Positions 1 through 8,007 of a stretch of 64,000 nt of DNA are shown piece by piece. How positions within the stretch are numbered: position 1 is the stretch's first letter; each line of letters starts with the position of its first letter. A model generated the notes under the pieces. It was not told where the DNA came from, searched no databases, and saw only the letters and a list, made by a program, of their open reading frames with translations. The translations under genes were made by a program, and so were the position numbers. Origin of the DNA: Thioalkalivibrio sp. ALJ21 (GTDB lineage Bacteria; Pseudomonadota; Gammaproteobacteria; Ectothiorhodospirales; Ectothiorhodospiraceae); the NCBI RefSeq assembly GCF_000378605.1, contig NZ_KB905155.1, forward strand, positions 992,001 to 1,056,000, in the 5' to 3' direction.

Positions 1-38
1 AATCCAAACCCCATCACAAAACCACCCACCCCACCATC

Positions 39-90
39 CCCGTACCCGTACCCGTACCCGTACCCGTAGGAGGCCAGCCCTCTGGCCGAT
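39..90. repeat. (CCCGTA)x5 microsatellite running into a single REP
   Basis: Five perfect CCCGTA hexamers at 39-68 run directly into a REP palindrome at 66-90. The REP has the GTAGGAG head, a GGCCAG/CTGGCC stem and a GAT tail. The last hexamer supplies the GTA of the REP head. No gene is seen in 1-187 apart from this repeat and the operator-like site near 141. Confidence 0.85.
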
Positions 91-138
91 CACCCACATC
101 AGCCCCCCAACGCGACCGAATTCGACACACGCCCCACC

Positions 139-153
139 AAGTGTACACTGTAC
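139..153. promoter_or_regulatory. Possible toxin-antitoxin operator palindrome
   Basis: The perfect 8-bp palindrome GTGTACAC at 141-148 is followed by a second GTAC at 150-153, about 40 bp before the toxin start. XRE-type antitoxins of HigA-like modules commonly autoregulate by binding such palindromes. The operator role is inferred only from position. Confidence 0.35.
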
Positions 154-187
154 CCCATGGGCTACAGACCTAAGGGCATGTCTTTAC

Positions 188-532
188 GTGCCCCATGCCA
201 TTGAAATTATTGAAACGCCAACATTCACCCGGCAATTTCAGGCAATCGCCAGCGATGATGAGCTGAAGGAACTACAGCGCATCCTGATCGCCCAACCCGA
301 CAAAGGCGACCTGATCCAGGAAACGGGAGGGTTACGCAAGATTCGCATTGGGCTGGGCCGGCAAGGCAAGCGTAGCGGCGGCCGTGTCATCTACTTTCTC
401 GCGAGCGCAGAGACCATCTACCTGATCCTGGCCTACCCCAAGAATGTGAATGTGAAAGACAACCTCACCGCCACCGAGAAGGCTGCGCTCAAGGAACTGA
501 CCGCCCAACTAAAAGAGGAAGTTCTCGAATGA
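188..532 (+). CDS. RelE/HigB-type toxin of a type II toxin-antitoxin module
   Basis: A 114-residue protein starting at GTG 188; no in-frame ATG lies upstream. It has the HigB2/RelE-like pattern: an N-terminal IEIIETPTFTRQ, a central GGLRKIR, then RVIYFLASAETIYLILAYPK, the characteristic beta-strands of the RelE ribonuclease fold. Family members cleave mRNA in the ribosome. It overlaps the downstream XRE gene by 4 bp (ATGA), giving the toxin-first order typical of higBA. The toxin class is well supported; the exact target is not visible. Confidence 0.85.
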   Translation: MPHAIEIIETPTFTRQFQAIASDDELKELQRILIAQPDKGDLIQETGGLRKIRIGLGRQGKRSGGRVIYFLASAETIYLILAYPKNVNVKDNLTATEKAALKELTAQLKEEVLE

Positions 533-813
533 ACATCTACGACGAGCTCCAGACATCACTGCAAGAAGCGGTCGACATCAAACAGGGCAGGAAAGCGGCC
601 AGCCGTGTCACCCGCCACGAAGTGGCGGACGTGAAGGCGATTCGCGCCCACTTGCACGTTTCGCAAGCCGAATTCGCCAAGGCCATGGGAACCAGCGTCG
701 ACACCATCAAAAGCTGGGAAGCCAAACGACGAAACCCCACCGGACTCGCCGCCAAAGTCCTGGCCACCATCCGCGACAACCCCAGCTTCTTCAACGAACT
801 CGCCGCCCGCTAA
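529..813 (+). CDS. HigA-like XRE-family antitoxin
   Basis: A 94-residue protein translationally coupled to the upstream toxin by an ATGA overlap. Residues about 40-85 form a helix-turn-helix (VSQAEFAKAMGTSVDTIKSWE). The basic N-terminal segment (KQGRKAASRVTRHE) probably contacts the toxin. Proteins of this size and position neutralise a RelE-type toxin and repress their own promoter. The ORF ends about 30 bp before the next REP pair. Confidence 0.85.
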   Translation: MNIYDELQTSLQEAVDIKQGRKAASRVTRHEVADVKAIRAHLHVSQAEFAKAMGTSVDTIKSWEAKRRNPTGLAAKVLATIRDNPSFFNELAAR

Positions 814-846
814 CCCCAACAACACAACACCAATCCCACCCCCCCT

Positions 847-914
847 GTAGGAGGCCAGCCCCCTGGCCGATTGGATGTTGGACAGGCCCAATCGGCCAGA
901 GGCTGGCCTCCTAC
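847..914. repeat. Inverted pair of GTAGGAG-headed REPs
   Basis: Two REPs face each other across a short spacer. The left copy has head GTAGGAG, stem GGCCAG/CTGGCC and tail GAT. The right copy is the reverse complement, with one base missing from its loop. The pair sits between the convergent 3' ends of the HigA-like and hipA genes, where it could form a long hairpin in either transcript. Confidence 0.9.
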
Positions 915-942
915 ACCCAGCGCCGCCCCTGCGCGCCTATCC

Positions 943-2256
943 TCAAAGAACCCGCTCGAGCGACTGAATACCCGCTTCCACCGAACGCCGAACGGCGTCA
1001 TGGATGCCAGCCGGGAACCCCGCCGGCAATTCATATTCCACTCGATCCAGTGCGGATGCCGCCTGCAGAACCACGGATGCCAGGACCTCGTGCACCATCG
1101 CCGCAGGCAGACGGGCTGAAGCGCCCGTCTCCAGGAAGTGCCGGCCCTGGATGCCATCCACCCGATAGTGGTTGCGCCGCCCGACAGCGAGCGCCAGCCG
1201 AACCTGCTTGCGCTCGACCTGTCGGCTGGCCACGCTGGGCAATATCGTCAACACGTCATACAGCGGCGTGAGCCGGTACCCGCCGCCCGGTTGCAGGAAC
1301 ACACTGAAATTCTTGGCGTGCCCATCCGTGGCGCCGATCAGCCAGAACAGGATCTGCGCCTTCAGCACTGTCGCCTGGTCCGCCCCCGGCGTATCACTGC
1401 CCCGCAACAACCCCAGCACATCCACCAGCCCGGGGCCACCTTCGCTCTGATACTTGCGGCTCGGCGGCACGCCCAGTGCCTGGCAGCAGTCCTCCTGCGG
1501 CAAGCGCAGCAACCGCCCATCGCGCGCCCAGTGTCGATCAAACCGCTCCACTACCAGCGCCCGGGCGCCCCCAAAGCGCCCGATCTCCGCACGCGCCACC
1601 GGCATACCGAACGCCGCCAGCAATCGCAGGCAGTAAAACTCATTCTCCACGCTGTCCGACAAATCCAGCCCGTTGGGTAACTGCCCAATAGCGGGCTTCA
1701 AGATATGCGTAGTCGGCGTCGAGCCATGGGGCTTGAACCAGCGGCCCTTATGCCATAAAAGCGCCGTCTTCTCCTGGGCACCAGCAATCGAAATACGGAA
1801 AGCCTCGTCGCTACCCAGACCCAGCGGCGCCTGGGCCAAACCGCCCAGCAGCTCTTCGATGCCCCTTTCATCGACCGGCTCCCCCTGAATCCCTCCAGCG
1901 GGCTCGGACTCCTGCGCATCCGACAGCGAAAACTGCAACGCCCCCACACAATCATGCCCGATCGCCGCCAGCAGGCTGTAGGCATCCGTCCCAGCGGCGC
2001 CCACACGTTGCGCCACACGCCCCCGCAGGACCTCCGCATCCGGCAACAGGTTCTCGAACACAGCGGCCACGGCCTCGCCGTGGTAGGCATCTTCCCGCAA
2101 CGGAAGCGATAGCGAGACCGGCAGCGCATGCTCCCAGCCTAGCCAGCTGGCGTCATACCGAAAGCGAATCGCCCCGGCCGCCGACTTCTCCAGAAACCCC
2201 ACCAGGCGACCATTCAGCAAGACACGCAGCGGCGGATGGCGGCGCGGGCGCGGCAT
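943..2256 (-). CDS. hipA: HipA-family serine/threonine kinase toxin
   Basis: A 437-residue protein with HipA N-terminal (about 10-110) and C-terminal kinase (about 150-400) domains. The catalytic loop is ATDGHAKNFS, with the conserved Asp and Asn. The metal-binding Asp is in LTPLYDVL. HipA kinases phosphorylate a tRNA synthetase (GltX in E. coli) and trigger growth arrest. The start ATG overlaps the hipB stop codon by 1 bp, so the two are translationally coupled. Length is normal for the family and no disabling change is seen. Confidence 0.93.
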   Translation of the reverse strand: MPRPRRHPPLRVLLNGRLVGFLEKSAAGAIRFRYDASWLGWEHALPVSLSLPLREDAYHGEAVAAVFENLLPDAEVLRGRVAQRVGAAGTDAYSLLAAIGHDCVGALQFSLSDAQESEPAGGIQGEPVDERGIEELLGGLAQAPLGLGSDEAFRISIAGAQEKTALLWHKGRWFKPHGSTPTTHILKPAIGQLPNGLDLSDSVENEFYCLRLLAAFGMPVARAEIGRFGGARALVVERFDRHWARDGRLLRLPQEDCCQALGVPPSRKYQSEGGPGLVDVLGLLRGSDTPGADQATVLKAQILFWLIGATDGHAKNFSVFLQPGGGYRLTPLYDVLTILPSVASRQVERKQVRLALAVGRRNHYRVDGIQGRHFLETGASARLPAAMVHEVLASVVLQAASALDRVEYELPAGFPAGIHDAVRRSVEAGIQSLERVL

Positions 2257-2504
2257 CAGAAGATTTCTTCAATGGACACAGTCGACCGCGCACGGGGAGC
2301 AATCTGAAACTCCAGATCCAGCGCCGCCAGAACCGCAAGCAACGTCTCCAACCGGGTAGCCGGGTTCCCGTTCTCGATCAGGGAAATGGTCTCCTGGCGC
2401 AAGCCCGACTTCTCGCCAAGCGCGGCCTGCGTAAGGCCCTGCTTTCGCCGGACCCGGCGCACAATCGTCCCAATCTGCTTAGGTGTTCGCGCAAGCAATT
2501 TCAT
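2256..2504 (-). CDS. hipB: HipB-family XRE antitoxin
   Basis: An 82-residue XRE-type DNA-binding protein. The helix-turn-helix covers about residues 12-65 (RKQGLTQAALGEKSGLRQETIS). The C-terminal tail (RARSTVSIEEIF) resembles the flexible HipB tail. It is first in a two-gene operon with hipA and is expected to bind HipA and repress the promoter. Confidence 0.92.
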   Translation of the reverse strand: MKLLARTPKQIGTIVRRVRRKQGLTQAALGEKSGLRQETISLIENGNPATRLETLLAVLAALDLEFQIAPRARSTVSIEEIF

Positions 2505-2614
2505 AACACCCGATTATGCGCCCAACCCGATAACCAATCAATATCGGAATCAACCCATAAATCAAGCACCCCGCCGCCCCTTGGCCGATCACCCACGCGA
2601 AACAACACCCCCCT

Positions 2615-2683
2615 GTAGGAGGCCAGCCCCCTGGCCGATTGGGTGTTGGATAGGCCCAATCGGCCAGGGGGCTGGCCTCCTAC
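2615..2683. repeat. Inverted pair of GTAGGAG-headed REPs
   Basis: An inverted REP pair of the GGCCAG/CTGGCC stem class with GAT tails, ending 9 bp before the stop of the epimerase gene. A degenerate partial palindrome (CCCCTTGGCCGATCACCC) lies just upstream near 2578-2595. Confidence 0.9.
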
Positions 2684-2691
2684 ACAAACCC

Positions 2692-3645
2692 TCACCCCCG
2701 CAACGACACCACTGCCCGCCGCAACCCCTCATCCACACACACCGGAGGCTCCCACCCCAGCGTCTCCCGCGTATCCGAAATGTCCACCTGCAGCGAATCC
2801 AACAACCGCCGCGCCATCTCCCCACGCCCCACCGCCCGCGCCCCGGCACGCAACAGCAGCGGCGGCACCGGCACCAAACGCGCCCGCCGCTCCATCGCCG
2901 CCGCTACCCGGCGCAACAGATCGGTGGTGGAAAGATCCTCCCCATCCCCAGCCAGAAGCACCCGATTGGCCGCCCCCGGATGCTCCAGACAGGTCACCAG
3001 CAGATCCACCAGGTTATCCAACCCCACCAGCGAACGCCGATTGTCCACCGCCCCCAGCGGCAGCGGCACACCCCGAGCCACCCAATGCATCATTCGCGCG
3101 AAATTCCCGCCAACACCCGGCCCATACACGAGCGGCGGCCGCACCACCACAATCTCCATCCCCGTCTCGCGCCCCAGGGCGAATAGCCCCGCCTCCGCCT
3201 CGGCCTTGGACACGCCGTAGGGATCCATCGGTGCCGGCACATCGGCAGAGGCGAACGCCTGCCCAGGTGCCGTCTCCTCCCCATTCACCTTGATCGAACT
3301 GACGAACACGAACCGACGCACCCCAGCACCCGCCGCCTGCCGTGCCAACGCCAACGTCCCCTCCACGTTAGTCTGCCGATACTCCGCCAGCGGATCGGCT
3401 GAATCCTCGTCCATCACATGCACACGGGCCGCTGCATGGACCACTGCCTCAGCGCCTCGCACGGCACTCGCCCAATCTGCATCTACGCCCAGCGAGGGCG
3501 ACATCACCCACTCCGCCTCTTCCGGCGTCACCAGCTCCCGGCGCGAGGCCGCCGCCGGCCGCCACCGCCCCTCACCCGCCAAGCGCGCGACTACAGCTCC
3601 ACCGACAAACCCACTCGCACCCGTGACAAGCACGCGCCCCATCAC
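2692..3645 (-). CDS. NAD-dependent epimerase/dehydratase (SDR, nucleotide-sugar type)
   Basis: A 317-residue extended short-chain dehydrogenase. The NAD-binding motif GASGFVGG is at about residues 8-15. The catalytic YxxxK is in DPYGVSKAEAE, preceded by the conserved serines of FVSSIKVNG. Such enzymes interconvert UDP-hexoses for O-antigen or EPS; the sequence resembles WbpV-type 4-epimerases, but substrate cannot be assigned. The start is GTG 3645 or the adjacent ATG 3642, and it overlaps the upstream glycosyltransferase by 4 bp, indicating an operon. Confidence 0.85.
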   Translation of the reverse strand: MMGRVLVTGASGFVGGAVVARLAGEGRWRPAAASRRELVTPEEAEWVMSPSLGVDADWASAVRGAEAVVHAAARVHVMDEDSADPLAEYRQTNVEGTLALARQAAGAGVRRFVFVSSIKVNGEETAPGQAFASADVPAPMDPYGVSKAEAEAGLFALGRETGMEIVVVRPPLVYGPGVGGNFARMMHWVARGVPLPLGAVDNRRSLVGLDNLVDLLVTCLEHPGAANRVLLAGDGEDLSTTDLLRRVAAAMERRARLVPVPPLLLRAGARAVGRGEMARRLLDSLQVDISDTRETLGWEPPVCVDEGLRRAVVSLRG

Positions 3646-4514
3646 TGAGCATTCCCGTCATTTCGAGGGCCCAAAGGGCTGCGGCCATCCCCTACCGAAG
3701 CCTGTTCCACTGAATGCAGCCACCCCAACCGCCGCGCCAGCCCAGGCAACCGGTGCCGCACCACCGCCCGTCCGGTCTGATGTGCAAAACACCACGCGCT
3801 GTGCGTCAGAGAAAGCCCCTCAACCTCCCGATACATCCGCCATGTATACAGCGAGGTGGAAGCCTTGTTCGACGAGATGGACCCAGAACGCACCCGATAC
3901 ACCCCGAGCACCTCGTTCAGCCCCAGCGCCATCTCGCCATCGCGCAACAACTCCAGCCACAACGCATAATCCTGGCGCCGGCGGATCAACGGCATGTAGC
4001 GCTTGCCGAACACGTTCGTGTCATACATCGCCGTCAAACACCCGACGTAACAGGTCTTCAGAAGCTCTCGATAACGCAACCGGCTCGGGACCCCCACCGG
4101 TGGGAGATACCGCCCGTTCTCGTCCACCCGCTCATAAGCCCCATACGAGAACGCTGCCCCCTCCTCCCGCATAAACGCCAGCTGCCGCTCCAGCTTGTGC
4201 GGCAACCACAGATCATCCCCATCCAGAAACGCGATATACCTCCCGCGCGCGGCCTCAATGGCCGTGTTGCGCGCCACCGCAGCGCCTTCATTGCGCCCCA
4301 GCTGAATCAAGCGAATGCGCTCATCGCCCTCGGCAAGCCCACGCACAAGACGCCCCGAAGCATCCTGGGAAGCATCATCCACCACCACCAGCTCCCAATC
4401 GGCAAACGTCTGCGCCAGCACCGACCGAATGCTCGCCTCAACGAACATCTCGCCGTTATAGACCGGCATCACCACCGAGACGGCGGGGCCGCGTAGCCTC
4501 CCATTAGTGCTCAC
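3642..4514 (-). CDS. Family 2 glycosyltransferase
   Basis: A 290-residue GT-A-fold glycosyltransferase. It starts with VSVVMPVYNGEMFVEASIRS and LVVVDDASQDAS, the nucleotide-binding strands. The metal-binding acidic cluster is FLDGDDLW at about residue 95. It should transfer a sugar from a nucleotide donor to a growing surface polysaccharide at the cytoplasmic face of the membrane. It is coupled to the downstream epimerase by overlap. Donor and acceptor are unknown. Confidence 0.87.
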   Translation of the reverse strand: MSTNGRLRGPAVSVVMPVYNGEMFVEASIRSVLAQTFADWELVVVDDASQDASGRLVRGLAEGDERIRLIQLGRNEGAAVARNTAIEAARGRYIAFLDGDDLWLPHKLERQLAFMREEGAAFSYGAYERVDENGRYLPPVGVPSRLRYRELLKTCYVGCLTAMYDTNVFGKRYMPLIRRRQDYALWLELLRDGEMALGLNEVLGVYRVRSGSISSNKASTSLYTWRMYREVEGLSLTHSAWCFAHQTGRAVVRHRLPGLARRLGWLHSVEQASVGDGRSPLGPRNDGNAQ

Positions 4515-4823
4515 TGCGACATCACCTCATCACTCCCGTACTCGACCAACTCCCCGGGTTCTACCCTGATCCACAACGGACTCTGCCAGGCACCCGGAAG
4601 TACCGTGTCGTCACGCACAGCCCCATAATCCTCCCAAGGACCGGCACCCCGCGAAAGTCAGCAGAGTGCGCAACGACAAACCGGTACCACGCCCTCTCTC
4701 CTGACCAAGACAGCACTGTCGCGTCGTTGGCTTCCAATCGCAGACGCTTAAAGCGACCAGGCGCCGCGTTGTGCCAACATGCGCACAGGAAGCAACCGGC
4801 CGACACGAGAGTCTGAACTGCAC
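4515..4823. other. Divergent intergenic region without a gene
   Basis: About 300 bp between the divergently transcribed glycosyltransferase and methyltransferase genes. It must hold promoters for both directions, but no convincing -35/-10 pair, palindrome or RNA gene is visible. An ATG at 4779 in frame with the methyltransferase could extend that gene by 15 residues. Confidence 0.5.
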
Positions 4824-5591
4824 GTGACCACCTACACAGAGACTTTCGACCGGCGCGGCCACCTGTACAACAGCGCCATGGCCACCTTCCCCAATGCCCG
4901 AGACGAAGAACTGCGCCAACTGCTGAACCGACTGGACCCGAAACCTGCCGAAGTCATCGTCGATGCCCCGGCCGGCGGCGGGTTCGTTGCCGAGGCCGTA
5001 GCCGCCGCGGGTGCGGAAGTCATCTGCATCGAGCCTTCTGTGCCGTTCGGTAAGCCGCTGGCCGCGCGCTTCAAGACCCATGTCGCGCCGATCTGGAACA
5101 TGCCCCTCGCGGACGACTCCGTCGACAAGCTGGCACGCCTGGCAGGCTTGCATCACCTGGGTCACGCAGAACTGCAAGGCTCCTTCAACGAAGCATTCCG
5201 CGTCCTGCGACCCGGCGGGCTCATCGCGGTCGCCGATGTTCGAGCCGACACGCCTACCGCCGCGTTCCTCAACGGGCCCGTCGACACCTGGACCGAAACC
5301 GGGCACCAAGGCCACTTCTTCAAACCCGGGGGCCTGCAAGCCCAACTGGAAGCCGCCGGCTTCCAGCACACGACAGAAACACTCGAGTCCTTCTTCTGGA
5401 CACTACCGGACACAACGTCTCTATGCGGCTTCGTCCATAACCTGTTCGGCCTCGTAATACTCCCATCGGCCCAGACAGAAGCCCTGCTGCGCCAGGGCCC
5501 CGGCATCCACCAGGACGCCACAGGCGCACATTTCCCATGGGCGCTCGCCTACGCTACGGCCCGAAAACCCACTGGAACACCCGCTTCATGA
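4824..5591 (+). CDS. Class I SAM-dependent methyltransferase
   Basis: About 255 residues from GTG 4824; an in-frame ATG at 4779 is the alternative. SAM-binding motif I is VIVDAPAGGGFVAEAV, followed by the acidic end of strand 2 (ICIEPS). A post-motif loop VLRPGGLIAVADVRAD is typical of UbiE-like methyltransferases. It sits in the polysaccharide locus and probably methylates a sugar or a precursor; the substrate is unknown. It overlaps the downstream ATP-grasp pseudogene by ATGA. Confidence 0.82.
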   Translation: MTTYTETFDRRGHLYNSAMATFPNARDEELRQLLNRLDPKPAEVIVDAPAGGGFVAEAVAAAGAEVICIEPSVPFGKPLAARFKTHVAPIWNMPLADDSVDKLARLAGLHHLGHAELQGSFNEAFRVLRPGGLIAVADVRADTPTAAFLNGPVDTWTETGHQGHFFKPGGLQAQLEAAGFQHTTETLESFFWTLPDTTSLCGFVHNLFGLVILPSAQTEALLRQGPGIHQDATGAHFPWALAYATARKPTGTPAS

Positions 5592-6490
5592 AACTCCTGG
5601 ACCAACTCATCCTCGGGCTCGTCACTCGCTGGACCTGGCGCCGTTATCCCGAGCTGGTGGCCGACCTCATCAAACGGAACGGACACGCCCCCTGCACGGC
5701 ATTTCCGCGCACCGCCAACGAAAAATTTCTTTGGCGGAAGATCTTCGATCACGACCCGCGATTCACCATCCTCTCCGACAAGCTCGCCAGCAAGGCCTGG
5801 GTGGCCGAACGCGTCCAGTCACTAGCCATTCCCGAAGTCCTCTGGCGCGGCACCCGCCCGCCCACCATCCCGAAATCGGTGCTACAACAGAACGTGATAT
5901 TCAAGGCCAACTACGGCTTGGGCACCAACCACTTCATACGCAATGGACATTTCAACCGAGAGCAGCTGAACAAACTGGGGCAGGACTGGTTCGCCAAAAC
6001 CCACGGCCTGGCGGCCCTCCAGTAGGGTCCCGCGAGAGATGTTCACCGACCGGGCGCTTGAACCGGGGCCAAATGACCTGGAGAACATTAGGTGCTACAC
6101 ATTCCGTGACCAGATCACCCGCGCCGTACACATCGGAGGCCAATTCCGCGTAATCTGGCGAACGTCTGGAAACCGGACGAAAATGACGTCCTGAAACGCA
6201 GCCCCACACCTGCTGCCGTGCCCCACGATCCGTCGCGCGCCCTGCCACAGGCATCGGCGAAGCGAACCGAGTTGCCCCCATACTCGGACAGGAGTTCGAT
6301 CACCTCCGCGTTGTTCTGCTCACTGACCTCACCCCCATTTGGTTCGGAGAACTGACCGTCTACAACCTGAGTGGCTACTTCCCAGCTAACTCCCGCGCCA
6401 GCCCCAACTCGACAACCAACAAAGCTTGGGATATCCGCCTATCTGCGGTCCAGCGCAGTTCACATCGGCACGGGTTGGCGTTCCAACTTT
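5588..6490 (+). pseudogene. Decayed TupA-like ATP-grasp gene
   Basis: The reading frame from ATG 5588 is intact to a stop at 6025, encoding about 145 residues. It contains RYPELVADLIKRNG, TANEKFLWRKIFDHDPRFTILSDKL and FKANYGLGTNHFI, the N-terminal half of TupA-like ATP-grasp ligases. In other frames, later segments of the family survive: CYTFRDQITRAVHIGGQFRV, then DHLRVVLLTDL followed by WFGELTVYNLSGY near 6302-6376. Multiple stops and shifts separate them, so the gene is dead. Family members are about 300 residues, and this span has that length. The right edge is approximate. Confidence 0.75.
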
Positions 6491-6884
6491 GCCAAGTGCG
6501 TTCCACGCCCCTTATACCAGCCAACCACGTAAGCAGTGACATCGCGAACCGCCTCAGAATGGTTGCCTTAGTCGCGCCGCCAGACCCGCAATTCCCTTGC
6601 ATCCAGGAAAGGGCACTCGGCTCCCGCATTGTCCCAGAAGTCCCCCGCCGGGTCATGCTCACCCCACCACCGCACCACACCAGCAGACGCCGCCAGGCGT
6701 CTCTGGTCTACCTACAGCCCTAGCCGGGTTGCACCAGCACATCTGAATCGTATTGCCCACTATGCACCCTCCGCGCAGCCCACCAAAGACCAACTCTCAA
6801 TCTAGGCGGCGACTCATGGACTAACCCGCGCGCATCGCAGTGGAACCGGTCATGCTCCACTAATCCCCCAACAACGCCAAGCCA
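6491..6884. other. Gene-free stretch after the ATP-grasp pseudogene
   Basis: About 390 bp between the TupA-like remnant and the convergent kinase gene. A frame continuous with the remnant stays open to a TAG at 6721-6723 but has no recognisable motif. No REP, RNA gene or terminator is visible. AT content begins to rise here. Confidence 0.45.
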
Positions 6885-7943
6885 CTAACAATACGATTTC
6901 AGACGAAACATCTTTTCCGCCAACAACTCTAAATTTCTATCTACCAACAACCTATCCCGCTGCGGAATACGCCCCTCAAAACGCTCCACATAATCGGCAA
7001 ACCCTTTCAACATATGCCTAATCACAACTTTGAAATCCAAACCAAACTGCGCCCGATATACTTCGGTCCCATCCCGACCACTCCCAAACAAATAACTCGC
7101 AACAACATCGCTCTCCCACCCCATGGATAGCTCCATCTCTTTAACCGCCCGCCCCTTTCTTCCCCACAAAGACGAATACAACAACTGGCACAGCTCCGCG
7201 CCTAATGGCGCTCTCCTTGCATGTTCCCAATCGATCAGAGCCAAACCGTTGCCTGGCGCTACGAACACATTCCCTTTGTTTGCATCATAATGACAAGCCA
7301 CCATCAACGAGTTGTCTGCAACCTCCCACCTCCTAGCTAACACAAGCGCGAAGCGCCAAGCATCCTGTGGCAGCCCGCTGATACCCGCCATACCGCACGC
7401 CTTCGAAAACCTCCGCGCATGCATCATCAACCCCTTTCTACTCACCCCAACATCCCTTTTTAACAGCCTAGTGCCGGAATTCCCTAACTCAGAAATGCGA
7501 GACTCCACGTCCACAGACATCTCGCCCAAACACTGCGCAGCCTTGATAAATTCCTTTCTATTCCTAGCAAGCCGAACGAACCCCTTTTCTTTAGCGAAAT
7601 CCTCAAAATACGCACTCCGCAGCTCTCCCTCCGTAGCCTCTGTACCAAATACCTGAGGCGCCCTCCAGCTCCTTCCCGAACTCAAAATTCCACTGCGCGC
7701 GAGCACTACGTCTAAAGGCCAATCTGAAGTTCCTATATAAACATGTTCTATGCACGACAGCAATCCGTCATCACCCTTAAAATAATGTCTGCGAACGCTT
7801 TTAACGGTACCCTTCCGAATCCACTCTGCGCCGATATATTCCAATTTTTGTTCTAATTCCCTCTCGAGACAAGCCGACAATGGCGCCAACATCCCAAATC
7901 CATCTACGCATTGTGGCTCTCGCGAATGCGACACGTGTACCAT
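6885..7943 (-). CDS. APH/ChoK-fold small-molecule kinase
   Basis: A 352-residue protein with an APH-type kinase C-terminal lobe. The catalytic loop is ACHYDANKGNVFV (H-x-D-x4-N pattern) and the metal-binding motif is LALIDWEHA. Both key aspartates are present, so it should be active. The N-terminal lobe is divergent. Members phosphorylate hydroxyls of sugars, choline, homoserine or aminoglycosides. In a polysaccharide locus a sugar or alcohol substrate is plausible, but that is inference. It lies in the AT-richer block, suggesting transfer. Confidence 0.72.
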   Translation of the reverse strand: MVHVSHSREPQCVDGFGMLAPLSACLERELEQKLEYIGAEWIRKGTVKSVRRHYFKGDDGLLSCIEHVYIGTSDWPLDVVLARSGILSSGRSWRAPQVFGTEATEGELRSAYFEDFAKEKGFVRLARNRKEFIKAAQCLGEMSVDVESRISELGNSGTRLLKRDVGVSRKGLMMHARRFSKACGMAGISGLPQDAWRFALVLARRWEVADNSLMVACHYDANKGNVFVAPGNGLALIDWEHARRAPLGAELCQLLYSSLWGRKGRAVKEMELSMGWESDVVASYLFGSGRDGTEVYRAQFGLDFKVVIRHMLKGFADYVERFEGRIPQRDRLLVDRNLELLAEKMFRLKSYC

Positions 7944-8007
7944 TTAGTCTTAACACCTTTAAGTTTCACAGACTTTCACAGGCGCGAGCCCTAAACTACG
8001 CGCCCGT

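Noticed and set aside
6375-6680. 101-codon frame on the minus strand
   Set aside because: No ribosome-binding site or homology. It lies opposite the decayed ATP-grasp sequence.
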